A stretch of DNA of 10,617 nt from Thermococcus sp. (GTDB lineage Archaea > Methanobacteriota_B > Thermococci > Thermococcales > Thermococcaceae). The position numbers were made by a program, and so were the translations under genes. The notes under the pieces are model-generated. The model was not told where the DNA came from and made no database searches. It saw only the letters and a list, made by a program, of their open reading frames with translations. Positions 1 to 6,817 of this stretch are shown here, piece by piece (the stretch's first letter is position 1; every line of letters starts with the position of its first letter). The DNA lies in assembly GCA_021157445.1 (NCBI GenBank), contig JAGGWM010000005.1, positions 1 through 10,617 on the forward strand. The letters run 5' to 3'.

Positions 1-147
1 GCCTTTAAGTAGTCTTTCCTCACTACTTCAGTCACTTGGTCGGAGAGCCATTCTGCAAACTGATTTCCGTAAATGCGCCATAGATCATTGAGCTTTCCAC
101 GTCTTACGAGGTGGAGGTCCGGGGTTCAAATCCCCGCGGGCCCACCA
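1..147 (-). pseudogene. Partial integrase-like reading frame, running off the left edge
   Basis: Read on the reverse strand, positions 95 to 3 give 31 uninterrupted codons with protein-like composition, beginning KLNDLWRIYGNQFAEW and continuing off the window. On the side nearer the tRNA fragment, a second frame (147 down to about 97) reads WWARGDLNPGPPPRK straight through the tRNA-derived core. The two frames differ by one base at the AAA run at 94-96, and the core frame meets TGA soon after. No ATG, GTG or TTG start is available in the 95-3 frame. SSV-type archaeal integrases carry their attachment site inside the gene and are split on integration, so this fits an int(C) remnant at an element boundary. 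The integrase identity is inferred from the tRNA context; no catalytic residue is in view. It could instead be another element gene or a chance frame. Confidence 0.5.
103..147 (+). other. 3' half of tRNA-Val(UAC), probable attachment site
   Basis: This is the 3' part of a tRNA: anticodon loop CTTACGA (103-109, anticodon TAC at 105-107), 3' side of the anticodon stem (110-114), variable region AGGTC, T-stem CGGGG/CCCCG (120-124 and 132-136) around the loop TTCAAAT, acceptor strand CGGGCCC (137-143), discriminator A and encoded CCA (145-147). A complete gene would need GGGCCCG about 72-76 bases before the 3' end, and this is absent, so it is not functional. A half tRNA from anticodon loop to CCA is the typical core left at the far end of an element integrated in a tRNA gene. 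The element would lie to the left and native chromosome to the right. The intact tRNA-Val should be at the other end, outside the window. Confidence 0.8.
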
Positions 148-160
148 TAATTAACTATTC

Positions 161-201
161 TCAAGAGCCTTAAAGCTGGAAATTTCAAGAGCATTTTAGC
201 T
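161..201. repeat. Imperfect 17-bp direct repeat
   Basis: TCAAGAGCCTTAAAGCT (161-177) recurs as TCAAGAGCATTTTAGCT (185-201), matching at 14 of 17 positions with a period of 24 bp. It lies just outside the tRNA-derived core, on the chromosomal side. It could be an arm-type recognition site or chance in AT-rich DNA. Confidence 0.35.
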
Positions 202-225
202 CCAGTTAAAACTGAGAACTTAAAA

Positions 226-240
226 GTTATAAGTTATAAC
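226..240. repeat. Perfect palindrome GTTATAA-G-TTATAAC
   Basis: Two 7-bp arms are exact reverse complements around one central base. The size and symmetry would suit a dimeric DNA-binding protein. It lies far (about 270 bp) from the nearest start codon, so a role in the ABC operon is not obvious. Confidence 0.5.
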
Positions 241-366
241 AGATTCAAAAATTAAGAGAAGAAAACCCCAATTACAAGTCGGGCATAACGTTATTAGTTA
301 ATTCTCGGGATAATTTTGTGCGCATTCCAAAAAAGCTCTTCACTACCATGCCATATGCCGATATGA

Positions 367-384
367 GTAAACTTTTTTGTTTAC
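367..384. repeat. Perfect inverted repeat GTAAAC-TTTTTT-GTTTAC
   Basis: Two 6-bp arms are exact reverse complements separated by six T residues. It lies about 120 bp before the ABC ATPase start and about 60-90 bp before the candidate TATA boxes, so it could be an upstream operator. As RNA it would form only a weak hairpin. Confidence 0.45.
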
Positions 385-437
385 ATGATGGGAACAGAGT
401 TAACAAAAATCTCACACATAGAAACTTAGGAAAACCC

Positions 438-472
438 AAAAACCTTTAACCTCTTTCAGACTATTGTTTATT
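438..472 (+). promoter_or_regulatory. Candidate promoter of the ABC-2 operon
   Basis: Two TATA-like stretches fit. AAAACCTTTAACC (439-451) has the purine-rich upstream part expected of a BRE and would start transcription near 472, giving a leader of about 35 bases. TGTTTATTG (464-472) would start near 495, giving the short leader seen at other genes of this window. Neither is a strong match. Confidence 0.35.
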
Positions 473-506
473 GGTTAAGATCATGATCTACAACCTGGTG
501 TTGAAG

Positions 507-1445
507 ATGGAATACATCATAGAAACTAAAGATCTTACAAAATTTTTTGGAAAGAGAAACATAATCTACCATCTGAACCTCAAAGTCCCTAGAGGGGTTG
601 TCTATGGCTTTTTGGGACCCAATGGTGCGGGCAAGACAACCACTATTAAAATGCTTACGGCGGCTTTGAGACCCACCTATGGAGAAATTAGAATTTTTGG
701 GCTTGAAATGCCCCAGAGAAGAGTTGAAATAATGAAGAACGTTGGTTATATGCCAGAAGTCCCAATAGCCTATGAAGACATGACTATCTTTGACTTTCTA
801 ACGTATATGGGCAGGCTTTCGGGTTTAAAAAAGGAGAAGGCAAGAGAGCAGGCAAAGGAACTCATGCGATACGTTGGAGTCGGTAGATTGGCCTTGAATA
901 AAATAAAGGAGCTTTCTTCAGGCCAGAAGCAGAGAGTGACTTTTGCATCGGCTTTGATAGGCAATCCAGAGCTTTTGATCCTCGATGAGCCCACTGCAAA
1001 CCTCGATCCTTTAGGGAGAATAGAATTAATAGGGAAAATCCTATCATTGGCGAAGGAAGGGAAAACGATCTTCATAAGCTCCCATATAGTTAGCGAAGTC
1101 GAGAAGATGTGCAACTATGTGGGCCTTATAAACCAGGGTCGTTTAATAGCCCAGGGAAAGATAAGCGAGCTAACGGAGATAGAAGAAAACGATTACGATG
1201 TTTCCACTTCAGATAACAAAGTGGCACTTCAGTTCTTAAGGGAAAAGCCATATGTCAGGGAAGCATGGGAGGAGGAAAACATAATAAGGGTTAAAGTGGA
1301 TCCAAGATTCCTGGACGAGTTTTTCCTACAGTTCCCGAAGTATTTAACCTCTCAAGGCGTTCGCTTAAAGCTCTTCAAACCCCACACAAGCCCGCTTGAG
1401 AGAATTCTTATGGAAAAGTTCAGTATAGGTGAGGAAAGTGATTAG
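507..1445 (+). CDS. ABC-2 type transporter, ATP-binding protein
   Basis: This 312-residue protein is the cytoplasmic ATPase that powers the permease encoded next. From the N terminus: Walker A GPNGAGKTT (about 37-45), a Q-loop region reading GYMPE (glutamate where many ABC proteins have glutamine, as is common in the CcmA/NosF group), signature LSSGQ (136-140), Walker B LLILDEP (156-162), D-loop after ANLD, and the H-loop histidine in SSH (193). About 100 residues after the ATPase core form the C-terminal extension usual in ABC-2 exporters. I chose ATG 507 because GGTG (497-500) precedes it by six bases; TTG 471 and ATG 483 in the same frame have no such site. The stop lies 8 bp inside the permease reading frame, so the two are probably translated together. 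The substrate cannot be told. Confidence 0.9.
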   Translation: MEYIIETKDLTKFFGKRNIIYHLNLKVPRGVVYGFLGPNGAGKTTTIKMLTAALRPTYGEIRIFGLEMPQRRVEIMKNVGYMPEVPIAYEDMTIFDFLTYMGRLSGLKKEKAREQAKELMRYVGVGRLALNKIKELSSGQKQRVTFASALIGNPELLILDEPTANLDPLGRIELIGKILSLAKEGKTIFISSHIVSEVEKMCNYVGLINQGRLIAQGKISELTEIEENDYDVSTSDNKVALQFLREKPYVREAWEEENIIRVKVDPRFLDEFFLQFPKYLTSQGVRLKLFKPHTSPLERILMEKFSIGEESD

Positions 1446-2226
1446 TGTTCTCTACCAAAACGAGGTGTATAGGCTTTTAAAGTCGAGAAGACTAAAAGTA
1501 ATGCTGGTTTTAATGCTTCTTCCTGTTGTAGTTTACTTCTTCACTCACGAGGAGATAACTGAATACAGCGCAAAAGCCTTGGAGATTTCTTTCCAGATAA
1601 ACGTCTCTCAGTTTTTAATAAATTTCTGGGCAAGCGTGATAGGTCAGCTGGTCGTTATAATCGTCATGAGCGATTTGCTCGCAAGTGAAATTGACAGAGG
1701 AACGATAAGGCTTCTCCTTGTGAAGCCGATAAAGAAGAGTGAGATAGTCTTCGGCAAGTTCTTTTCCGGAATTACAGCTGTGCTCGTTATCTTTGGCATA
1801 CCCTACTTTGTGATGCAGATTTATATGGTTCTTCTCTACAAATCGGGCTTTGAGGGGTTTAGGGCAACGTTTGATGACTTTCTGTTCGCTCTTAGTGTTA
1901 CTGTTCTCGTCCTTGGAAGCCTCGGGGCAGTTTCAATGCTTCTCTCGGTAGTTCTTTCAAGGCCGCTCTATGCATCCCTCGCAAGCTTTGGACTCGTGTT
2001 TACTGCTCAGTTCATACTTCCACAATTGCCTTTCTTTGACAACCCTGAGCGCTTTAACTTGAGCTACCAGATAGGGGTGCTCTTAAAGAGGGGCTTTACG
2101 CTTCACACCGGATTGGACACCTACAAAGGGGACCCAACTATGAGTGCACTGTTTTTCGTTAGTGTTATCCTGCTAAGCCTGGTTTTCACGCTCTTGGGAT
2201 TATACAGAAAGGAGTATGGGGGATGA
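1438..2226 (+). CDS. ABC-2 type transporter, membrane permease
   Basis: This 262-residue integral membrane protein should form the channel of the ABC-2 transporter with the preceding ATPase. Six hydrophobic segments are visible, at about residues 20-36, 62-82, 109-132, 148-174, 177-197 and 236-256. The cytoplasmic loop EIDRGTIRLLLVKPIKKSEI (about 84-103) is the typical ABC-2/NosY coupling motif (E..xGT...LL..P...E), expected to touch the ATPase. GTG 1438 is preferred because GGTGA (1428-1432) lies five bases before it; GTG 1429, three codons upstream, lacks a site. The gene overlaps the ATPase gene by 8 bp, and its stop is 3 bp before the next start, so the three genes form one operon. Confidence 0.85.
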   Translation: MISVLYQNEVYRLLKSRRLKVMLVLMLLPVVVYFFTHEEITEYSAKALEISFQINVSQFLINFWASVIGQLVVIIVMSDLLASEIDRGTIRLLLVKPIKKSEIVFGKFFSGITAVLVIFGIPYFVMQIYMVLLYKSGFEGFRATFDDFLFALSVTVLVLGSLGAVSMLLSVVLSRPLYASLASFGLVFTAQFILPQLPFFDNPERFNLSYQIGVLLKRGFTLHTGLDTYKGDPTMSALFFVSVILLSLVFTLLGLYRKEYGG

Positions 2227-2229
2227 GCC

Positions 2230-4383
2230 ATGAGAAGGATATTATCGCTTTTCATGCTTCTTCTCTTTGCTGGGAACGCTCTCGCCATGTCGGTTGAACT
2301 CGGAATAGATGAGGTTTTAATAGTGGATAACACCACCGTAACATTTGATGTCTCCCAAAACAATCCAAACCTGGTTTTTCTATTGTTGGATGGCGAAAAC
2401 TCGAGTTTAGTTGAGGGGTTGCACTTTGGTGAGAGTGTTTTCTTTGAGGGAGTAAACTACACAGTTGGGAGCTTGGATTTGAATACGCGCATTCTTAAGC
2501 TTCATCTGTCCGGCAACTACTCTACCCTTAGAGTTTTAAAAAAGAGGGACTTTGAGGTTTCTCCTGTGGAGTCTTTTGATGCCTACGTAAAAGTAAAGAT
2601 AAAGAACACCGGCTATTATGAGATCAACGATACGCTAGTGGTTTCTGCCCAGGGAGTAGAGATAGAGGAAAGGGACATTGACCTTAAGCCAGGAGAGAGC
2701 TTAACCTTAAAGATCTCCCCCTCTTACAATCAGCTAACCTTCATGCTAAAGGATGCCAAGCTGTTAAAGAGCATAACGGTAGCTTCTCTCGAAGAACTCG
2801 TGACAATCGAGCGTATCTGGAAAGATGGGAAGCTCCATGTTCTTCTAAGAAACCATGGAGATCCTGTTAATGTAACCCTCAAGCTTCTGGTTAGTGGGAT
2901 GACCTTTGATAAGAAAGAAGTTTTCCTCAACTCAAAGGAAGAGAAGGAAGTTGTTTTTGACAGTGATATTACTCAAGGCACGATTCTGCTGGACTATGGA
3001 GTAATAAAGCAGGAGAGCTTTTACTTCGAAATGCCGAAGGTGTCTTTAGTGAGGGCTGAGAAAGAAAACGAGAAGCTAAAGATATGGCTGAGAAACGATG
3101 GAAAGGTAGGGTTCTCGGGGAGAGTGTCCATCTACCAGAGCTCCGTCATTGTGGGCGAGCCTTATTTTATTGATGTTACTATAAAACCCAACGAAGTGGT
3201 TTATCTCGAGTTTAAAGTTCCTGAAGATACACAGATTTTAACCGTTATGGTTACATCGAGTTCTTACTCTGCCACCTTCCCTATCTCCTTGAAAGCAGAA
3301 CTGACCGCAAAAGCTGTTAATTCTTATGCCAAGGGAGTACTCGGGGGGACCGTGAGTTATGTGATAACCATTATTGGCAATGGAAAGGTGGAGTTTGGCA
3401 TTAGCGGATTGCCGGACTCTATAAAAGCCTACTTCTATTATGGAGATACTCAAGTTAAGGAGCTCGATGTAGTTCAAAATGCCCAGGTGACTCTTCTTTT
3501 AAAGCTTCCGAACTTACCGCAGGGCTTCATGCTCAACGAGCCGATCGATTTTAACGTGACAATCAATGACATCGAGATTCCCTTAAAGCTGGAAGTTGGT
3601 GGGATGGGGATACTGCCGGTTTATGGAGATAACTGGCTTGCCAAGGTCAATTATACAAGCGAATACCACCATGTAGACTTGCCTTATAGGGTATTCGGGA
3701 ATGAAATAACTCCTCCCTTTGCCTTTGAGCCTTGGAACGGGGAGAAAATCGCCATCCTCTACGGAAGATACATACGACAGGGAAAGGATCTCAGAATACA
3801 TCTCCTAGACCTTTCGGGGAAGATTATCGCATCTTCAACTCAGGAGAGAGGAAGGAGCGATTATCTAATATTCAACGAGAGCGAATTTATGATAATGGTT
3901 GAAGGAGAGGGTTATTTCGAAGGAATCTTGCTGGTGTCTGATTACCTCAACGAGCTGAAAAATGTTAGCTTTGAACTTAAAAAGAGGGAATTTGGCGAGG
4001 GATTAAGGACGTTCATAATAAACGCCGCCCCACTTAGAGGGCAAAAGCTAAGGTTTTCTCTCTCCTCAGATAGAGAGGTGGAGTTAAGGGCGTATTACTT
4101 CACATTGAACAATGAAAAGGAGAACTTTGATCCTTTATCCACGAACTTCAAGGGGGTCTTTAGGGAGAGAGGGAAAGCCATTGAAGGAGAACTTAGCATA
4201 AGGAGCTACGAAGACTTCATAGCCGTGGCAGTAATTGGAGAAGGAAATGTCACTCTAAACTTTGAGAAAGCAAGTAGAGGAGTCGAGGTTGGCGAATTAA
4301 AGTCAAGGGAAGTATATCTTATAATTGCGGCACTGATGCTTCTCCTTGCTGTGGTGGTATATTTAGAAAAGAAAATGGGATAG
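2230..4383 (+). CDS. Exported, C-terminally membrane-anchored protein with repeated beta-sandwich (NEW3/CARDB-like) domains
   Basis: A 717-residue surface protein. It has a signal peptide (residues 1-19, basic start, hydrophobic core, cleavage after NALA), a long extracellular part rich in N-X-S/T sites, and one C-terminal membrane segment (about 695-712) followed by EKKMG. At least four stretches share an Ig-like pattern of N-G/T-G turn, strands, then KPGES/KPNE-type turn and hydrophobic strands: about 121-165, 202-245, 285-335 and 375-430. This resembles NEW3 or CARDB domains of archaeal exported proteins often found beside ABC-2 genes. Residues about 450-690 match no domain I recognise. 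The gene starts 3 bp after the permease stop. I infer an external partner of the transporter, for example substrate capture, assembly or surface display, but no function can be assigned. It shows no catalytic motif. Confidence 0.75.
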   Translation: MRRILSLFMLLLFAGNALAMSVELGIDEVLIVDNTTVTFDVSQNNPNLVFLLLDGENSSLVEGLHFGESVFFEGVNYTVGSLDLNTRILKLHLSGNYSTLRVLKKRDFEVSPVESFDAYVKVKIKNTGYYEINDTLVVSAQGVEIEERDIDLKPGESLTLKISPSYNQLTFMLKDAKLLKSITVASLEELVTIERIWKDGKLHVLLRNHGDPVNVTLKLLVSGMTFDKKEVFLNSKEEKEVVFDSDITQGTILLDYGVIKQESFYFEMPKVSLVRAEKENEKLKIWLRNDGKVGFSGRVSIYQSSVIVGEPYFIDVTIKPNEVVYLEFKVPEDTQILTVMVTSSSYSATFPISLKAELTAKAVNSYAKGVLGGTVSYVITIIGNGKVEFGISGLPDSIKAYFYYGDTQVKELDVVQNAQVTLLLKLPNLPQGFMLNEPIDFNVTINDIEIPLKLEVGGMGILPVYGDNWLAKVNYTSEYHHVDLPYRVFGNEITPPFAFEPWNGEKIAILYGRYIRQGKDLRIHLLDLSGKIIASSTQERGRSDYLIFNESEFMIMVEGEGYFEGILLVSDYLNELKNVSFELKKREFGEGLRTFIINAAPLRGQKLRFSLSSDREVELRAYYFTLNNEKENFDPLSTNFKGVFRERGKAIEGELSIRSYEDFIAVAVIGEGNVTLNFEKASRGVEVGELKSREVYLIIAALMLLLAVVVYLEKKMG
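4365..4380 (-). terminator. Candidate T-rich terminator for the mutase gene
   Basis: Read on the reverse strand, CCCATTTTCTTTTCT follows the mutase stop by about 10 bases. Archaeal termination often needs only T-rich runs. It lies within the 3' end of the opposing exported-protein gene. Confidence 0.4.
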
Positions 4384-4389
4384 AATGGA

Positions 4390-6075
4390 TCAGAAGATAA
4401 GCGGTGCCCTGTATTCGCCCCATACTTCCCTTAGAACGTCCGTAACTTCACCGAGGGTTGCAAGGTGTTTGTGGGCTTCGATGATGTAGGGCATTAGGTT
4501 CTCATCTTCCGTTTCCGCAGCCTTCCTTAGCTTATCCAATGCCTCTTCGACCTTCTTGTTGTCCCTTTCGCTTCTCAGCTTCTTAAGTCTCTCAATCTGC
4601 TTATCCCTGATACTTGGATCTACTTTGAGGATCTCAACCTCTATTGGCTCGTCAACGACAAATTCGTTTACACCAACGATGATGCGCTTCTTCTCTTCGA
4701 TTTCCTTCTGATACTTGTAGGCTGAGTCTGCAATCTCCTTCTGGATGTATCCCCTCTCGATGGCCTTCATCATACCGCCCATGGCCTCAATCTTCTCTAT
4801 GTATTTCATAGCTTCCTCTTCTATGTGGTCGGTGAGCCATTCAATGTAATAAGCACCGCCAAGCGGATCAATTGTATCCACAACACCGCTTTCATAGGCT
4901 ATGATCTGCTGTGTCCTTAAGGCTATTCTAACGCTCTTTTCCGTTGGAAGAGACAAAGCCTCGTCATAACTGTTGGTGTGTAGAGATTGAGTTCCTCCAA
5001 GGACTGCTGCGAGGGCTTGAATGGCAACCCTTACTATGTTGTTCTCAGGCTGTTGAGCTGTTAGTGTTGAGCCAGCTGTTTGTGTGTGGAATCTAAGGAG
5101 CATTGACCTTGGATTTTTGGCGTTGAATTTTTCTTTCATGATCCTTGCCCATAACCTTCTCGCGGCTCTGAATTTGGCTATCTCTTCAAGGAAGTTGTTG
5201 TGTGCATTGAAGAAGAAGCTCAATCTTGGGGCGAACTTATCAACGTCCATGCCCCTTGCTATAACCGCTTTAACGTATTCAATACCATCCGCCAGTGTGA
5301 ATGCTACCTCCTGAACTGCATTTGCTCCTGCTTCTCTGATGTGGTAACCGCTTATGCTTATTGAGTTCCATTTTGGAACGTTTTCAGCGCAGTACATTAT
5401 GATGTCCGTTGTTAGCCTCATGCTTGGTTGGGGTGGGAAGATGTAAGTACCTCTGGCAATATATTCTTTAAGGATGTCGTTTTGAACTGTACCCCTAAGC
5501 TGTTCTTGGGGAACACCTTGCTTCTGCCCGACTAGAATGTACATTGCCAAAAGATTTGCCGCTGTGGCATTAATCGTCATTGACGTTGAAACCTTATCGA
5601 GGGGAATTCCATCGAAAAGAATCTCCATGTCCCAAAGGGAGTCTATTGCTACACCAACTTTTCCTACCTCTCCTTCGGCCATGGGATGATCGGAATCGTA
5701 GCCGAGTTGGGTTGGCAAGTCAAAGGCAACGCTCAAACCGGTCTGTCCTTGCTCGAGAAGGTATTTGTAACGCTTGTTTGATTCTTCAGCCGTTGCATAG
5801 CCAGCGTACTGTCTCATCGTCCAAAGCCTTCCCCTATACATGGTGGCGTAAACGCCCCTAGTGAATGGGTACTGACCGGGGAAGTTGAGCTTTTCCAAAT
5901 AATCCCAGTTTTCAAGGTCTGCTGGTGTGTAAACTCTCTTAATTTCAAAGCCATCATCTGTCATGAATTTTTCTTTTCTTTCAGGTCTTTTTTGAATGAA
6001 CGGCTTTACAGTTTTTTCTTCCCACTCCTGCTCCGCCTTCTTAATCTCCTCAATCTTCTTTTTATCGAAAGTCAT
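4390..6075 (-). CDS. mcmA1: Methylmalonyl-CoA mutase, large (catalytic) subunit
   Basis: This 561-residue protein is the substrate-binding TIM-barrel subunit that interconverts (R)-methylmalonyl-CoA and succinyl-CoA. Using numbering from ATG 6075: WTMRQYAGY (about 85-93) contains the arginine and tyrosine matching R87 and Y89 of the Propionibacterium enzyme; PPQPSMR (about 214-220) supplies the R207 equivalent that binds the substrate carboxylate; SGYH (about 242-245) supplies the H244 equivalent. Tyr and Arg at these places favour methylmalonyl-CoA over isobutyryl-CoA mutase. The protein ends before any cobalamin-binding domain (no DxHxxG), so it needs a separate B12-binding subunit, which is normal in archaea but not encoded here. 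ATG 6075 is chosen over GTG 6084 because GGTGGTG (6079-6085) precedes it and the TATA box places transcription start near 6085. It converges on the exported-protein gene. Confidence 0.93.
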   Translation of the reverse strand: MTFDKKKIEEIKKAEQEWEEKTVKPFIQKRPERKEKFMTDDGFEIKRVYTPADLENWDYLEKLNFPGQYPFTRGVYATMYRGRLWTMRQYAGYATAEESNKRYKYLLEQGQTGLSVAFDLPTQLGYDSDHPMAEGEVGKVGVAIDSLWDMEILFDGIPLDKVSTSMTINATAANLLAMYILVGQKQGVPQEQLRGTVQNDILKEYIARGTYIFPPQPSMRLTTDIIMYCAENVPKWNSISISGYHIREAGANAVQEVAFTLADGIEYVKAVIARGMDVDKFAPRLSFFFNAHNNFLEEIAKFRAARRLWARIMKEKFNAKNPRSMLLRFHTQTAGSTLTAQQPENNIVRVAIQALAAVLGGTQSLHTNSYDEALSLPTEKSVRIALRTQQIIAYESGVVDTIDPLGGAYYIEWLTDHIEEEAMKYIEKIEAMGGMMKAIERGYIQKEIADSAYKYQKEIEEKKRIIVGVNEFVVDEPIEVEILKVDPSIRDKQIERLKKLRSERDNKKVEEALDKLRKAAETEDENLMPYIIEAHKHLATLGEVTDVLREVWGEYRAPLIF

Positions 6076-6093
6076 TAACACCACCGTAAAGGG

Positions 6094-6127
6094 ATATGTT
6101 TTAAGCCTATAAAAATCTTTTACATAT
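6094..6127 (-). promoter_or_regulatory. Promoter of the mutase gene, flanked by an ATATGT inverted repeat
   Basis: The reverse strand carries TTTTTATA (6115-6108) after a purine-rich BRE-like stretch. Its centre is about 26 bp from position 6085, giving a leader of about 10 bases that carries the ribosome binding site. The TATA box sits between ATATGT (6094-6099) and ACATAT (6122-6127), exact reverse complements 22 bp apart. The box is convincing; the repeat as an operator is speculative. Confidence 0.65.
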
Positions 6128-6168
6128 TCAAAGGGTTTACTTTCTATTGGACATTTTATCCAGTCTTT

Positions 6169-6190
6169 AAAAAATCAGAAGAAAAGAAGA
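6169..6190 (-). terminator. T-rich terminator after phosphoglucose isomerase
   Basis: Directly after the isomerase stop the reverse strand reads CTCTTCTTTTCTTCT and then a run of six T. T-stretches of this kind act as intrinsic terminators in Thermococcales. The next gene has its own promoter downstream, which supports termination here. Confidence 0.55.
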
Positions 6191-6191
6191 G

Positions 6192-6764
6192 TCACTCTTT
6201 CCACTTTGGATTGTCCTTGACGACTGCTTTTCCGTCCTCTTCAACCACTATCCTAGAAAATCCCTTCTCTGCAATTGTTCCATAATCATGACCTGCATCT
6301 GCTGGATATAGTGCGAGGAATATGAAGGGTTCCTCGCCGGTGTTTATGGTCCTGTGGGCCCAGTATGGGGGAACGTAAACTATTGTACCGGGCTCCATCT
6401 CAATGAACCTTGCTTCTCCCTCTGGAGTTTGAAGCAACATACCTCCCCTACCTTTAAGGGCGAAATAAACCTCAGCTCTGTCTATTTTTGAGTGATAGTG
6501 CCCTTTGGTCATGAAGAATTCATTTCCAACTTTACCGGGATACAAAACGGTGGTTGCAAAGTTTAAGTCCCCCTCTTTCTCCTCCTGTTCTATTGCATAG
6601 ACCTCATAAACTACTGGGTCTTTTTCTTCCACCATTTTTTTCCATGCCTCTTCATCGATAAAGTAGCCTTTCATGTCGCTGAGTCTTCTGACACTTTTCT
6701 TTGCCTTCTCAATAATTCCGGTTTCAAAATCGAGCTTAACACCAAAGGGCTCTTTGTACTTCAT
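6192..6764 (-). CDS. pgiA: Glucose-6-phosphate isomerase, archaeal cupin type
   Basis: A 190-residue cytoplasmic metal enzyme interconverting glucose-6-phosphate and fructose-6-phosphate in the modified Embden-Meyerhof pathway and in gluconeogenesis. It matches the cupin phosphoglucose isomerase of Pyrococcus/Thermococcus, unrelated to the bacterial and eukaryotic enzyme, in length and sequence. The first cupin motif GHYHSKIDRAEVY (88-100) supplies metal ligands H89, H91 and E98; the second, PPYWAHRTIN (132-141), supplies H137. The conserved YPADAGHDYG (153-162) lies in the active-site region. ATG 6764 has GGGGTGA five bases upstream. The gene has its own promoter and a near-consensus Tgr/TrmBL1 site 5' to it, so it is probably regulated separately from the protease gene before it. 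Nothing is missing or odd. Confidence 0.95.
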   Translation of the reverse strand: MKYKEPFGVKLDFETGIIEKAKKSVRRLSDMKGYFIDEEAWKKMVEEKDPVVYEVYAIEQEEKEGDLNFATTVLYPGKVGNEFFMTKGHYHSKIDRAEVYFALKGRGGMLLQTPEGEARFIEMEPGTIVYVPPYWAHRTINTGEEPFIFLALYPADAGHDYGTIAEKGFSRIVVEEDGKAVVKDNPKWKE

Positions 6765-6796
6765 TTTTTCACCCCGTTAGATGATTGGGCTTTTTG

Positions 6797-6804
6797 TATT
6801 TTAA
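6797..6804 (-). promoter_or_regulatory. pgiA: TATA box of the phosphoglucose isomerase gene
   Basis: On the reverse strand TTAAAATA follows GGGAAAGA, a plausible BRE. Its centre places transcription start near 6774, about 10 bases before ATG 6764, a leader length that includes the GGGGTGA site. The sequence departs from the usual TTTATA, so confidence is moderate. Confidence 0.55.
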
Positions 6805-6817
6805 TCTTTCCCTTCTG

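Larger units (their letters stand above)
148..506. other. Gene-free AT-rich spacer between the tRNA fragment and the ABC operon
   Basis: I see no convincing gene here. The longest open stretch (240-446, forward) has no good start or ribosome binding site and uses CGG and CGC codons that the neighbours avoid. The spacer holds two perfect palindromes (226-240 and 367-384), an imperfect 17-bp direct repeat (161-177 and 185-201), and the likely promoter of the ABC operon near its right end. No box C/D guide RNA pattern was found by eye. Confidence 0.6.

Noticed and set aside
72-147. A complete tRNA gene
   Set aside because: The 5' acceptor strand GGGCCCG and a D-arm are absent; only the half from the anticodon loop onward is tRNA-like.
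240-446. Open frame of 69 codons on the forward strand in the spacer, with an internal ATG at 348
   Set aside because: No start with a ribosome binding site, rare CGG/CGC codons, and a composition that does not look like a protein. A run this long is not unusual across six frames of AT-rich DNA. It could be a degraded remnant but nothing supports that.
471-506. N-terminal extension of the ABC ATPase from TTG 471
   Set aside because: The 12 added residues match nothing usual in the family, and the better ribosome binding site (GGTG, 497-500) serves ATG 507.
770-1114. Reverse-strand open frame of 114 codons inside the ABC ATPase gene
   Set aside because: It is the antisense of conserved Walker and signature regions and has no features of its own.
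5580-5861. Forward-strand open frame of 93 codons inside the mutase gene
   Set aside because: It is antisense to a highly conserved part of the mutase; its composition is not protein-like.
6140-6162. Possible hairpin GGACATTTTATCC in the mutase upstream region
   Set aside because: Only three base pairs can form; too short to mean anything.
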